From Prinia subflava (Eukaryota; Chordata; Aves; Passeriformes; Cisticolidae), in assembly GCF_021018805.1 (NCBI RefSeq), contig NC_086250.1, forward strand, positions 62,745,322 through 62,809,321: a DNA stretch of 64,000 nt, given 5' to 3'. The notes beneath the pieces were generated by a model. The model ran no database searches. It was given only the letters and a program-made list of their open reading frames with translations, and was not told the origin of the DNA. Positions 37,761-49,685 of the stretch are shown here, piece by piece (the first letter of the stretch is position 1; each line of letters starts with the position of its first letter). The translations under genes and the position numbers were made by a program.

Positions 37761-39390
37761 AGGGGTGTGCAACCCCTTTGTGATTAACACATCCTCAGAA
37801 GCTTTCTGGCTCTAACACAATTCCTAAGCTAAGGAAGAGAGGCAGATAATAAGTTTTTTTCAACCCATTTCTCTTCCCCTTTCAAGCACAAGACAAGCAT
37901 AATTTCTGTCTATCCAATTGCTTCAATTTACAGTAGCAGGAGATACATCTATGGGAATGGGATCAGCTGACAGGACAGCTTTGGGGCAAGCCAAAAGCAA
38001 GAGTTGAGCAGTCTCTGCCTGGGACCACAGCACACACCCACAGCCAACTCAGCAGCCAGCTCTATTCTCAGTGTAAAACCATTATGTATATCAGAAAAAT
38101 ACAAGCTTTTTTTCCTTTTTTTTTGGATAATAACCCTTTTCCTCTCCTCTCCCAGCAATGACATCACCAGGAAATTTATTAATGTTCTGAAGAGCTTTAA
38201 GGACAGTGTTATTTGATAAGGTGCATTTAAAACACATCTGATTAAAATCTGCAGCAAAGTGAGAAGTTACTAGACATCTGTCATATAATTGCACTGTCAT
38301 TAATTAATTTTATCAAAATGCTACTGCTTTTGTGATATTGCTGGAAAGTTTATTTTACACTAGTATGACAGAAGATGTTTTTTGCATTACCACCAGCTGT
38401 TATGGAAACTTTTGAACTCTGCTTAAAATAAACATGGAAATGAAATATTCTTGTTTCCCCTTCTGATGTTGCTAAAATCAGTTAAAATAAAATACATGGA
38501 TGGCTGATCAAGAACAGGAGAAAAACAGCAAAAAGGATAAGAAAGAAGGAATGTCATGTTCTGGCTAGCCTTGGATAGTTGGTAAGAATTCTTAGGTAAG
38601 AATGCTCAGCACATATGAGAGGCAGGTTTTTAAAACTCTTCCCCTACACATTAAGTATTTTTTAGATAAATTCAGCACCATGGATGCTTGATATTCAGCC
38701 TCCCAATTGAAACAGCTGGCCTAACAAAGGCATAAGAAGCTTTGTGTCTCTAAGCCCCTGACCGAGTTCAGCAATGATCACAGACTTACCATATGGCTGA
38801 TGTTAAAAAGAAATATTGAGTTGTTACTGGTTCAGTGATCACCACTTATCCCTTGCTCTGACTGAGACAACAATTTTGTGGAGACAACAAGGGTGCAGGG
38901 GCACTGAGGAAAAAAGAAGGAAGTAGGAAACTGTAAGCAATTTCATGTATTTAAAAAAAAAACAAATAAAAAAAAGTCTTAGAGTGTTATTTAGGGACAT
39001 GGCCCAGGCTAAGATAGCTTGCTCGAGAAGAAAGACTAGGGGCTGGCAGTAAGAGGACATTCTTTCTATGTGGACTTACCACCCAGAAAGGAACATAAGG
39101 CCAGCTTCAGGCAGAGGCAAAATCAGTAAATGTCCACTCTGGCAGACTGTCCTGGCTGTCAGCTCTCCTCAGTGGCACTGCCCCAGGTGAGGGCCTTGCT
39201 GTTTCTACTGCCACCAGCAGCAGCCTGTGGGCCTGGGACAGGGCAATGCAAACAGAGCGAGGTGCTCCCACTCTTGCCCCACGCTGCAGAGATTTTTCTG
39301 TTGTACTTAGAGCCAAAAATACTCAGTTTTGTCAGAATTAACAAGCGGCATTGAGCTGCTTCTGATGATGAACATTTTTCATTATCAATA
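37761..39390. other. Non-coding DNA
   Basis: No supported gene. A GC-richer patch at 39120-39260 has a donor-like CAG|GTGAGG at about 39186 but no matching acceptor at a sensible distance, so I do not call an exon. Short T- and A-rich runs occur at 38107-38125 and 38949-38975. Confidence 0.5.
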
Positions 39391-39422
39391 GTAAGTAGAT
39401 GAGTAAGTAAGTAGTAAGTAAG
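39391..39422. repeat. GTAA/AGTA tetranucleotide microsatellite
   Basis: Imperfect GTAAGTAGATGAGTAAGTAA and further GTAA units. It ends 16 bp before the GC-rich hairpin. Confidence 0.85.
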
Positions 39423-39438
39423 CTGAGAATTAACAGAT

Positions 39439-39466
39439 CCCGGCCTAGGGGTTGCAGTAGGCCGGG
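39439..39466. repeat. GC-rich perfect 9-bp hairpin
   Basis: CCCGGCCTA (39439-39447) and TAGGCCGGG (39458-39466) are exact reverse complements around a 10-nt loop, GGGGTTGCAG. Eight of nine arm positions per side involve the GC-rich core or its closing TA, making it by far the most GC-rich inverted repeat noticed in this window. It contains two CpG sites. Its role is unknown. Confidence 0.88.
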
Positions 39467-40352
39467 CCTACCCACAGCACCCAGCTCTGCTATATCACCC
39501 CTGGCTTTTCCTTGCCCTCTGCATCCCCTGCCCCAGGTTTATGAATCTTCCAGCCTCCAAATTCCCTTCTCACAATGTTTTGGCTCCTCTTTTCTTCTCC
39601 ACCTCTGCTAAGCCTTTCCTTTGCTTGTACCTTGAAGAAATTATTTCCTTTTCCATTGGGTCTTATCTCCTGCCGCCTTCACTGCTCTCTGCCAATCCCC
39701 TAGCAGTTTCCCCACAGACTGAACTCCCAAGAGAGCTGTGTTTGAAACTATTGTCATGCTTCAGCAACCTAACAGCAGTTCTGTAATAGGCAGTACTTGT
39801 CTGAATTCGAATCCAAAGCACAGATAATACTCTGCTACTTCTTACTTATTTTCCAAGGTAACTCAACAACATATATTGTCAAAATTTAGTTGCCTGTAGT
39901 CTCTTCTACCTTTGTATCAAATAATCCCTTTATTCTTTCCAGAGCCTGTTGAATAAGTTTCTTTTTCATGCTTATTTCAACCTCTAGACATTAATCTTCT
40001 GAACTTTCATCAATAATTGCAGGATCCTGTAATAAATGATGCATCAATGACCTACAATTCATGAGAATAGTTTCTTAAAAGACACTGTAGAAGGGGGACT
40101 ACCAATGGGTTTCCATTCTTAAAAAATAAGCATATTTATGGATGTTGCCTTAAATTTCCATATGATTTCAAAAATATAATTTACAGTTCTTTTTTTTAAA
40201 TAAAAGCTGTACACCAAAAGCTGCAGCTGAAATCATGAATGTGACAGACAGTATGCTCTCTGTGTGCCAAAAGAATCTGATTCTCAGATATATAATGTGA
40301 ATGTACCTAATGCGTGTATTTTTTTTTGTAGACAAAGTTTAGATGTTATTAC
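39467..40352. other. Non-coding DNA
   Basis: C/T-rich on the + strand to about 39790 (an 81-codon frame there has no recognisable domain), then AT-rich. No repeat family recognised. Confidence 0.5.
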
Positions 40353-40415
40353 CAAAAAAAAATCCCCCCCCAAAAAAACCCTCAACAACAACAACAACTC
40401 AAAACCAACCCAAAA
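40353..40415. repeat. A/C-rich low-complexity tract
   Basis: A9, then a C8 run, A7 and (CAA)n/(CCAA)n units on the + strand. It is a simple-sequence patch with mixed motifs. Confidence 0.9.
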
Positions 40416-43400
40416 GAATTGTTGTTCAAACTAATTGTTACATTTTCTTCTTACTGTTTACTCACAAATTTTATTAATGTGAATGATTGCCTGCATTTAT
40501 TAAAGAGGGAACATATCTACCTCCGTAAATAGATTTATCTAATGGGACTGTGCTTTGGCTTTAAGTACACTGCTGGAATGGAGCCAAAATCATAAATCCC
40601 ATCACCTTCTTTAGCACAATATGAAATTCCAGGTTGGTGCTCTCACCTTGAAGACCTCACTAAGCACTACAGCTCCTCATGTATTTGTTCCTCATGTTGC
40701 CTTCTTATGCCACTGTTTTCTAAGCAGAAAAGCAGAGCATGCCCAACAACACAGTGTTCATGCTCCAAGCTGATTCGGTTTAACTATTTGGGATCTCCTT
40801 GTAGTAGAAAGCACTCACAGATGATCAGGATATTTATAAAAACATACCTTTTAATATAAAAATGTATTAGATGCCACTCCTGTTGACATTTAGAAAAACA
40901 TGCCAGGCTCTAATCTTTAAATAGCAGCCTAGCATCCTGGGAACAAAGTGGATTACAAAGTAAACCAGAGTGAAAATTTAACTGAAAATTCTCACAGGGA
41001 ATTGTATAAACCGCTCCTAAAGCTGCCTGCAAACATACGTAAGAAGGTGTAGATTACTCACTTGAAAACCTTCTCAAGCCCCAAAATACAGATTAAATTT
41101 GTGAAAAACATATCTGAAGAAATTTTCCACTGGAAAAAGTGTAAGGGATAAGATAATGAAGTTTCTTGCAGTGCTGCTGCCACTGGAAAAGAGAACAGCA
41201 GTAGGGATGTGAGCCAGACTCTGTCAGCTGCTCCAGGGGCCAGAGAACAGACTGAACTTCATGCTATACTCTAGAAGACTTTGAACTTTACTCTGAACAT
41301 CACTTGGGACTTCTTCAATTTGTAATCGATTAATCAATTGGAATTATTTCTATTCTACTGAGAAGAACATAGTCCAAGGCTATTTGGAACGTGGCTTTAC
41401 TAAATTAACTTGATTAATAGGAAAGAAGGTTTCTACAGATTTAGCCCTATATTTTATTATTGGGGACACCATTCAAATATGCCCCACAAACTCAAACATT
41501 TACTATTTATTTAGGGAGTATGTAAATGTCATATGTGTTATATTTAATACTAGCATTTTCCTTCTTTGATCTTCTCGGCTTGACAACAACAGGCAATTTT
41601 TTATAACGGTGTACAAATATTTAAAGGATGTTGTCTCACGACAACCAAACCACCTGATGTTTCTAATTCTTTTACTACAGTCTCAAGTTGGCAGTAAGCT
41701 GAGCTACTTTTTCATCAAGACTTTGCACAGAACAAAATATGTGCACAACACATACAAAAAGATGGTAAAGGAACATCAAAACATGTCACTTAGACCCACT
41801 GACTCTATCTAATCTAACAAAAGATATGAAGTTAATGTAAAATTTCTGATTTTATTAGATAATGAGGTAACAACATGAAAGACAACTGATCCCAGGATCT
41901 CTGTGGAGCCTGCATTTCACCAGTATCACTTCCACATTTAAATGGGTTGGAGTGGATGACAGAACTCACGAAAGAAAAGAAGCTGGTGGCTTATTCACCT
42001 CTAGAAGTTATTCAGCACTGGAGCAGGTTCTAAACCTTAACAAGAGAGATGGAATTGTGGTGTGTGCTTCTGTTGTGCTGAATAACTGCAGTGAAATACA
42101 TTCTCTGATTATGAAAGGGCTTTATGCGGTTCATCTTTTCTGATTCTGAAGTTTAAATTGAAATGACCAAGAAGCAAGAAGGCTATCAATTTTAGAATAT
42201 CTTTTGTCACTGCCAATAGCACCCCAACAACAATGAAATCTGAAGAATTTTCACTTTTCACTTCAGTAGCAGTGGATAATATCCTTAAAAGAATGGAAAT
42301 AGATATTTCCAGGTTTAAAAGAGACACTGACTAGACAATAATGTAGATACAGGTCTGAAACGTGTATGTTTTATTTCAAAAAACTTAGATTGTGTCTTCA
42401 AAAAATTCAAAATAATTCAATTTTTAATATGGCTTTGGTTTTGTCACATATGTAAGAAATGAGACTATCATGTCACATGTGACTCAGTTCAGCATACTCA
42501 TAGAAAAGACCTGTAATGGAAGGCACAGGTTAGCTCCTAGAAGGCAAAGGAACATGTTGTACATTTGTATTCAGAGGAAATGCGTTAGGTTTTCTTCTGT
42601 TTCCTAAGGCAATGATTTCAGTAATTTGAAAGCACTACAAAAATATGTCACATACTACTCCAAACAATGGCACCTCTATCCTGAAAATTAATCCGTCAGG
42701 AGCAATCTTGAGGAGCACAAGTCTTTGCCAATCGCATCAACAATGGATTGATTTTCTCATTCAAAGATAATGCATTTCAACCAATAAAAAACATTAAGGG
42801 GTTTTTGCCTAGTCTAAGGCTGCTACATTTTTCCACTTAAACTGAAAATAAGTTTGTAAAACAAATCTGTTTGGTTTTTCATTTTTGGTTTTGTTGGGGT
42901 TTTTTTAACTTTGCTTAATGGTTTGATCCACCTTTCCCCAGATTTTCAGCCAAACATACCCTTTTTATCTACCTCTGCCTTCACAAGCCCCATGTCGCAG
43001 GTCTAGAAAAGTTAAGATGAAACAAACTATCAATCTTGACCCAGGCATCCTGATCCTGTTCCTTTAGCAATTCATCTTGCAGACATTTTTGACTTGTATT
43101 CAATCTCTGGATTTGTTTGTTCAGCACCTACAGTGTCTAAAATTCATCATTTCTTAACTCTTTATCACCATAGTTGTTTAAAGAAAAATACAAAACATAT
43201 ATTATATATAACAGGTGCCCAAACCAATCCGTTCTTCTGGAGACTGGAACAGCAGGAAGACAGGAATTATTTTTATGAGATTATCTTATTTTCCACCATT
43301 TGCTTCATTCCTATGTGCAAAGAATCTCCAAGACAACAGGGGCAAAATAAAATTGCAAGAAAGTGATGTGGTAGATTCATAGTAAAAATTTCTTTCTCCA

Positions 43401-44137
43401 TTATGCATTTTTTTTTAATTTCATGGAGCCAACTTGACCAAATACAGGAGTGTATCTTATGTCTCAGTTGAAGAATTACGATCATTAGACCTACTAAAGG
43501 CATATAGAAACTGGTTTAGTGAAAAAGATGTCTGGCATAGTTTTACAATTAAAAAAATTCTTTTGTTAAATGCTCAGAAGCATTTCCTAGCCACCAACTA
43601 TCCATGTGATTTCTTAACTCTCCATGAATGTTTAAGTACTTATGGTCACATCACACCATCTCTGTCCTTCAGGCTTCCAGGTAGCAAATTTTATCAACAT
43701 AATCAGCAGCTTCCCTCTTTTGTTGATTGGGAAGGTTTTCTACAGTAGAAGTTCTGAATTCCCAGGAAGTCAGAGCAGCATCAATTCATGTTTGGAAGAT
43801 TATCTTTACAGCAATAAATATGGAGCAATTTATTTCTGAAGCGTCAAATCCCTCCGAGCAATCTTTACACTTGAACGTGCAAACAATTCCTAAGCCCCAG
43901 CAATTTGAATAAGGCATAAAAAATGCTGAATAATGATATTCTGTAAGCTTCAGTAATGAAATTAATCTCAAGACCTTTTAAATACAAGGATTTAATTTAA
44001 TAGATTTTAACTGAGCTTTTTTCTATTTCTGACAGAAGCAAAACAGAGAAAAAAATAAAAGGGCATTTGACAGTTAATAATGCTTTATTATGGAAAGGTC
44101 TTTGGCCTCCAAAGGCAGAAGAACCTTCCTGCAGCCA
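40416..44137. other. AT-rich non-coding DNA
   Basis: No supported gene and no recognised repeat apart from a short T/G-rich patch at 42870-42907 and an AT run at 43197-43210. Confidence 0.5.
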
Positions 44138-44176
44138 TTAATAATTCTAATAATTCTAATAATTCATTAATAATAG
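44138..44176. repeat. TAATAATTC short tandem repeat
   Basis: Three near-exact TAATAATTC units followed by ATTAATAATA. It encodes an Asn/Ser run in a spurious + frame (44080-44319). Confidence 0.85.
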
Positions 44177-44820
44177 GAAACACCATCCTGCACAACGATG
44201 AAGGCAATGGGGATGCTTGTGCCACTGGCATGGGGCTGGGGCTCAGCACTGAGCTGGATCACCACAGCACCAGAGCTAACAGCCCGTGGGCATTTGCCAC
44301 TTTTTCACTGCTCCCTTAGACTGGGATCAAAGCTCTCCCCATTTCCACAGCAAGATCTGTTATGGACAAATCAATTAATTAACCGTTGTCAGAAGAGGTT
44401 TTTGAATTTACTACAATAATTCAGTCATGCCTGATTCATTTTCCAATTCCAAACACTTTTACCAAGCTCAAACGAAGAAGCCTGCACAGTGGGGGCTCTG
44501 AAAGCACTTGCATGTGTGTGCAAGACAGAACCACCCATAAGCAGGAGGGTGGAAGAGCAAGTGACACCATGTGGAACATTCAGGTATCAAAACAACCCTC
44601 TAACATTTTTACATAAGTTGGATAGACTTGAGGACAACTTTGGAATGAAAATAATAATAAAGCATATCTTAGGCAGATAATCTTAAAAGAAATTACCCTG
44701 TCCCTCTCTGATGAAGGCATGTGCTGCTGACAAAGCACTAATAAACATTTTCTATTTCACCTGCAGGCTGGTAAGGGGCTGCAATAAATACCTCCAGGTA
44801 GGTAGATTTGTGTTTCAAAC
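44177..44820. other. Non-coding DNA
   Basis: Slightly GC-richer at 44200-44330; overlapping + frames lack family features. The tract just upstream of the next feature could hold the unrecognisable body of that element. Confidence 0.45.
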
Positions 44821-44884
44821 CTTGCAGAGCTCTCTGGGATGTGTTATGATGAAGAGTTCTATAAATTACCTCTAGTATTATAAA
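44821..44884 (+). mobile_element. SINE/LINE 3'-tail-like relic
   Basis: GAGCTCTCTGGGATG, then ATGATGAAGAGTTCTATAAAT, followed by TACCTCTAGTATTAT. This matches position by position the widespread old vertebrate SINE and L2/CR1-type tail 'AAGCGCTTTGGGATCC...GATGAAAGGCGCTATATAAATACCTATTATTAT', allowing for decay (CpG to TpG/CpA and single substitutions). The match is longer than for the similar motif at 32983. The element's body is not identifiable. Confidence 0.5.
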
Positions 44885-45819
44885 AATAAACTCAAACTCT
44901 ACTCTCTGGATATCAAGAAAATATTGTCTCTGTATTCCAGATCTTTTAAACAAACTGCTTCAATACCCCCTCCAGGGAAGTAATGTTAAACGCCAAGAGG
45001 ATGCATGCACACATAAACACACACTGTCTTTCTCTAATTGAAAAGAAAAATATTAATATAGCAGCTCTACCATTAAAAACCTGCACTAAAAACACACACT
45101 TGTTTCTAAAACAACTTCCAATCTGCCCTGAGCTGCTGTTTTAACAAATCTTTATCACTATGATTTTATTTCAGCACATAAATGGAATCAGTTATGCTTC
45201 ACTGAGCTCCTTTTTTCTTCCTCTTCTTTTTTTCTTTACTTTGTGGAACTGTCTCAAATTACTAGGTTGGCTTCCATATCTTATGAATTTTGTCTGCCTT
45301 TTAAATACAGAAGCATATTTGCTGCAGTTTACATTTATTTGGACCTAGTATATATGGAGCTCCAAAAACTCATATACAAATAGAAATGGCACACTTCTAT
45401 TTCAAATAGCACTTAATGGTCTTTTGCTACTGGACCCTTTTACAATGTCAAAAAAACCCCTTCCAATCTGATTAACAAGGTCTGATTCCAACACTCCACT
45501 TGGATGCCCCATATAAGTTTCATTCTTATTAAACCTAGCAGCATTTGCTCTTTATTACAGTTCATTCCAAGTCAGTGCAAATGCAAGAAAAAGTTACATT
45601 TTAATTAAGAAGATGTGATTTAGGTTTGCTTAGGAATGACAAGAGATGGTGACAGTCCATCTGGTTTTTACATTCTAGATGGCTGCTTAAACATGCAAGA
45701 TTTGATATCACATGTGAAAGTATCCTCATTTGGTTTAACAACATAATAATGAACCCTTGTCACAAATTATGTAGAAAAAATGTTAATGAGATTGGCTCAA
45801 ACATAAATTTGTACAAATA
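44885..45819. other. AT-rich non-coding DNA
   Basis: No gene or recognisable repeat before the LTR terminus. Confidence 0.5.
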
Positions 45820-46737
45820 TGTGGTGGTTTAACTCTGCCTGGATTAAACATGGGCACCTGTAGGTCCCCACTAACACTGTTCTAGCCCTCTTCTCCTCAG
45901 CTGGACAGAGAGAAAATACAACAAAAGGCTCATGGGCTGAGATAAGGTCAGAGAGAGATCAGTCACCAGTTACCATCCTCGGCAGAACAAATCTGACTTG
46001 GGGAAATTAGTTTAATTTATTACCAATAAAATCTGAATAGCATAATGAGAAATAAAAATCAATCTTAAAAACACCTTCCCTGCAGTCTTCCATTCTTGCT
46101 GGGCTGAATCTCTAAATTCTCTGCCTCCTCTCCTGAGCAGCACAAGGAGATGGGGAATGGGTCTGTGGTCATCCCACATTGTCTCTGCCACAGTTTCCTT
46201 CCCAAGGGAAGGACTCCTCTCACTCTTCCCCTGATCCAGTGTGGGGTCGTTCCCACAGGAAACAATTCTCCATGAACTTCTCCCAGGCTAGTTGTTCCCA
46301 CAGGCTGTCATGATGAACTACTCCAGTGTGGGTCCCTTCTGTGGGATGCAGGAATCATAAATCCTGCCAGAAAAACTGCTCCAGCATGGGGTCCTCTTTC
46401 CACAGGGCCACAGGTCCTGCCAGCAAACCTGCTCCAGCATGGGCTCCCCTTTCCTGCCACAGGTCCTGCCAGGAGCCTGCTCCAGCAAAGGCTTCCCAGA
46501 GGTCACAGCTTCCCTTGGACATCCACCTGCTCTGGGGTGACTCCTCCAGGGGTTGCAGGTGGATCTCTGCTCCCCCATGCACCTCCCTGGGCTGCAGGGG
46601 CACAGCTGCTTCACCAGGGGCTGCCACAGGGGCTGCAGGGGGATCTGCTCTGGCACCTGGAGCACCTCCTGCCCCTCCTTCTGCACTCACCCGGGTGCCT
46701 GCAGGGCTGCTTCTCTCACATATCCTCACCACCTGTA
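45820..46737 (-). mobile_element. Solo LTR of an endogenous retrovirus (ERVL-like), 5'-truncated
   Basis: The + strand start TGTGGTGGTTTAAC at 45820 is the complement of the GTTAAACCACCACA terminus typical of a large bird LTR family. Following it are blocks I associate with that family: 'ggctcatgggctgagataag', GGGGAAATTAGTTTAATTTATTA, and a GC-rich region with CTCTTCCCCTGATCCAGTG and repeated CTGCTCCAGCATGGG units. In - orientation an AATAAA lies near 46016-46021, followed by a U5-like region running to the terminal CA at 45820; this sets the strand. The other end fades near 46737 without a clear TG, so the copy is partial. No gag, pol or env remains are seen on either side. The apparent 122-155 codon frames inside are GC-rich repeat artefacts. 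Confidence 0.8.
46318..46576. repeat. ~50-bp tandem repeats inside the LTR
   Basis: Degenerate units starting CTRCTCCAG begin at about 46318, 46376, 46429, 46477 and 46527 (spacing 58, 53, 48, 50). Each contains a CTCCAGCATGGG-like core, and most contain a CACAGGTCCTGCCAG-like part. They are part of the LTR family's structure and give periodic peptides in the shadow frames. Confidence 0.75.
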
Positions 46738-46879
46738 AGACAACCAGAGCTAACTTTACGCCAAAAGAATCAGGCACTTTCATTCTCCTTTGAAACAAAT
46801 TCCCTCAGGGTACAACTCTGGCAAGTGTGGGCTCATATGAACACCTGCTGTCCTCTGTTGCCATGAATTTTCCTGGTTT
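46738..46879. other. Spacer between two LTRs
   Basis: About 140 bp of unassigned sequence; it may belong to the truncated end of either LTR or be host DNA. Confidence 0.4.
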
Positions 46880-47217
46880 GCTGAGCGTTCATATTAAAGG
46901 AGAAACGTGCAGTTTCTCACGCTGGTGAATTGTAAACACAGGACCATGTTTTGTAAATATTGGCAATGTTATGAATACTTTCTCCAAGAGAAGGGGAGGC
47001 TGAATGACAGCCTCCTGGACCAATGTGACAGGAGAGGTGGCGATACCCTTCTCCAATCCATGGTCACCTTGACACAGATATAAAATGGAAAAATAAACTA
47101 AGGGCAGGTCTTCTGCCCTGCTGCTGTTGTTGCACCCAGACCTGTGTCCCCAGTCTGTTTTCCTGGTTGGACCTCCACGGTGATAGTCCTCAGCTTCTCT
47201 CTTTGGGTACATCTACA
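46880..47217 (+). mobile_element. Solo LTR of a second endogenous retrovirus family (ERVK-like)
   Basis: A + strand LTR layout: an upstream U3-like region, TATAAAA at 47079-47085, AATAAA at 47092-47097, then a CTGCTGCTGTTGTTGCACCC block (about 47118), 'agacctgtgtccccagtctg' and TTGGACCTCCACGGTGATAG up to an end at ACATCTACA (47217). The downstream part resembles LTRs common in songbird genomes. GGTTT occurs directly before (46875-46879) and directly after (47218-47222), which may be a 5-bp target-site duplication; on that reading the element starts GCTGAG rather than TG, so the exact start is uncertain. No internal retroviral sequence is present. Confidence 0.65.
47079..47097 (+). promoter_or_regulatory. 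LTR TATA box and poly(A) signal
   Basis: TATAAAA at 47079-47085 and AATAAA at 47092-47097 lie only 6 bp apart, a compact arrangement that in an LTR would place transcription start downstream of the poly(A) hexamer. They are inferred from sequence only; activity is unknown. Confidence 0.5.
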
Positions 47218-47222
47218 GGTTT

Positions 47223-49344
47223 AACACAAACAGGGCAGAAAGCAAATCTATATTGTAATTAATGCAAAACAACTATCACACTAAGATATAAAGCACTGTG
47301 ACTATATAAACCAGAATCCCTTTTGAAATGGAAAGAATAAGACAGCAGGAAAAATCACATCACATCATGCATGATGGTGACACAAGGAGCTGGTAGGTAA
47401 CTGCTTGCAGCATATCTTGTAAAATTATCTACATAAGGAGAAATATACGTGTAAAAAAAATCCCTGGTTGTTGGACCACTACAAAATGCATTAAATTGCT
47501 TAAATGGTTCTTTGAAGTACTTAGCATATTTTTGTGGACAACAAAAATAATTAATAATAATGCCAAGGGCAGGTGAAATACCTCTCATTTCTCAGTCAGT
47601 AATGCCCCTAATAAACATATCTCTGTTTATCACACAGAAATCCACCATCTAAGACAGAATGACCTACTGTGTAACTGTTGGATTAAATAATGGAGAAAAA
47701 AGATTCATGTATGCCCCAAGTCAGAGAATCATTTCTTGTTTATATACTGCATTGCCAAAGGCCATCAAATGTATAAATCTACACTTCACAATTCCTTAAA
47801 GAAATATAAATTGTGTATTTTACCAGAAACATATAACCTTCACGTTAGAACTGTACAAGGTCTGCACCACTTAAATCATTTAAATATTCTAGACATAGTG
47901 GGCTGTCTGTAAATATTTCTTGCAACTAGGAAAAACTTGTTCACATGCCTGTTGATTCCCTACAGTTGCCATGAATCAGGAACCCGAATGGTCCCATGCC
48001 CTCAAATGCAGTGGCTTATGAAATCCAATTTACCCTGCACACCTTCACTTTCATCAACAGCAGATCACTTACCTAACAGTTGCTTCCATGGGTGAAACAC
48101 AAAACAAAACATGAAGTACTATTTTGCTAGGACTCAGATGTCAGTCTTTGTGAAAAATAAGCATGATTATTAGATTTGTTTGGGGAAATGTTTTTTGTCC
48201 ATTTTTATTTTAAACTGAGCTATTGGGTAAAAAAACAAGGTCCAAACTGTAATTTTGTTTCTGAAATTCCACAGACCGTAACAACTCTAGTGGAACATGG
48301 GTTAGAATAGGAGCATTTCATGTCATTAGCTGAAATGTCAGCAATGGATGCCTATGTCACTTTCTGAAAAGTGAAACACATTGCATTGGTTCAATTACAG
48401 TCACAAGAGTAGGAAACAAGTAAGCAGCTGTGTTTACACTCCCTCTAACTGAATGTGAAAATCTTGTGGATAGCTACCAAAGCCATGTACCAGCTATGAG
48501 TGTCTATCCACATATTTGCAACTGAGAAAAAAGGGACATAATTTAGTCTCAAACATGGGTCCCACAGCATGAACATGACGGTTTCAACAGCTCCCCACAG
48601 CTCAGAGATGCTACAGGAACAAGGCCTGCTGAGAAATCTCTGAGCTGTCATGTTGAAGCACTGATGTGATACACACTCATTTAATTAGAACACCAACATT
48701 TTCATGGCTTTCACTTGAGATTTCTGTTACTAATTTAATAATGGAAGAACTTTTGTGCCTCACTGGGGTAGAGTCAGCAATTATGAAATAATAAAAGCAT
48801 GAAGGCAAGGCTCACATGGGCTACCTTTGCCTGTGATTGGTACATCTGCTGCCTCTAAAGATGACCACAGGACTGGCACAAAAAGAGATCCCTGGTGTGT
48901 GTGTCAGCAGGCAGATGTTCAATTCTTGTCCTGCTCCAAAAAGGATGTGTTTGTATGCACCCTACATTAAAATGTCCATTTGAAAGCAGGCTGAAGGAAC
49001 CTGACACTTCCTTATACAGTTGATGTTTTAAGGATTAAAGCACATGAAGTATAAAGGTATGAACCTCAATTTTTTGAAATAAACACACAAACGTAATGGA
49101 CTCTATTGACTGAAAATGCAATTATAAGTTCAAATAATTTCAGACAGACATTGTCTGTGACTAATCTTTAACACCTATAAGCCATTTGCTTAGTTATCTC
49201 TTTGAAAAGACATTCAAATTCGTAAAGAATGATGCTAAAAATGATCTGACCTCAGGAAAAACACATCAGAATATGTAATTAATTATGTGCTTTGCAGCTA
49301 AAGACACTGTAGACCACAAGACACAAGAGTGGTCTAAGGGATCA
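47223..49344. other. AT-rich non-coding DNA
   Basis: No gene or recognised repeat. Confidence 0.5.
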
Positions 49345-49685
49345 GGGTTTTTTTAAGTCCAGAGAAGAGAAGGCTTCAGGGGAAGCTACCTCATCCTGCC
49401 AATAAATATCAAAAGGGTGATAAAGAAGAGAGCTCTCTACTGAACTGCAGAAGAGAGGTGACGGGCATGACTTGAAGAGGGATCCTACTGGGTATAAGAA
49501 AAAAATAAAATCACTGTGAGGATAATTAAGCACTGGACCGGATTCCCAGAGCCTGCAGGTTCCCATTCTTGGACTTTCCAAGATCCACTGGACAAAGCCT
49601 TGAGCAACCTGCTCTGAATCCAGTGTTGCTTCTGCTTTGAGCACATGGACTCTTGAGACCTTTCCCACCTGGGTGAATATATGCT
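49345..49685 (+). mobile_element. CR1 LINE 3' fragment, diverged
   Basis: It starts with AGTCCAGAGAAGAGAAGGCT (about 49356), matching the CR1 'CTGGAGAAGAGAAGGCT' block. It continues with a TATAAGAAAAAAATAAAATC block, CACTGTGAGGATAATTAAGC, ACTGGACAAAGCCTTGAGCA and ACCTGCTCTGAATCCAGTG. It ends with TTTGAGCACATGGACTC and GAGACCTTTCCCACCTGGGT, leading into a decayed tail at about 49685. The order is collinear with the CR1 3' region. The copy is diverged, with stops in all frames, and shortened at the 5' end. Two - strand frames (49342-49703) are shadows. Confidence 0.82.

Noticed and set aside
39150..39200. Possible micro-exon ending at CAG|GTGAGG (about 39186)
   Set aside because: The only acceptor-like site is a few bases upstream and weak, and no open frame or conservation evidence supports it.
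46318..46866. Overlapping 109-155 codon frames on both strands
   Set aside because: They lie inside the GC-rich tandem-repeat part of an LTR. The peptides are periodic and the frames are open on both strands at once, as expected from composition.
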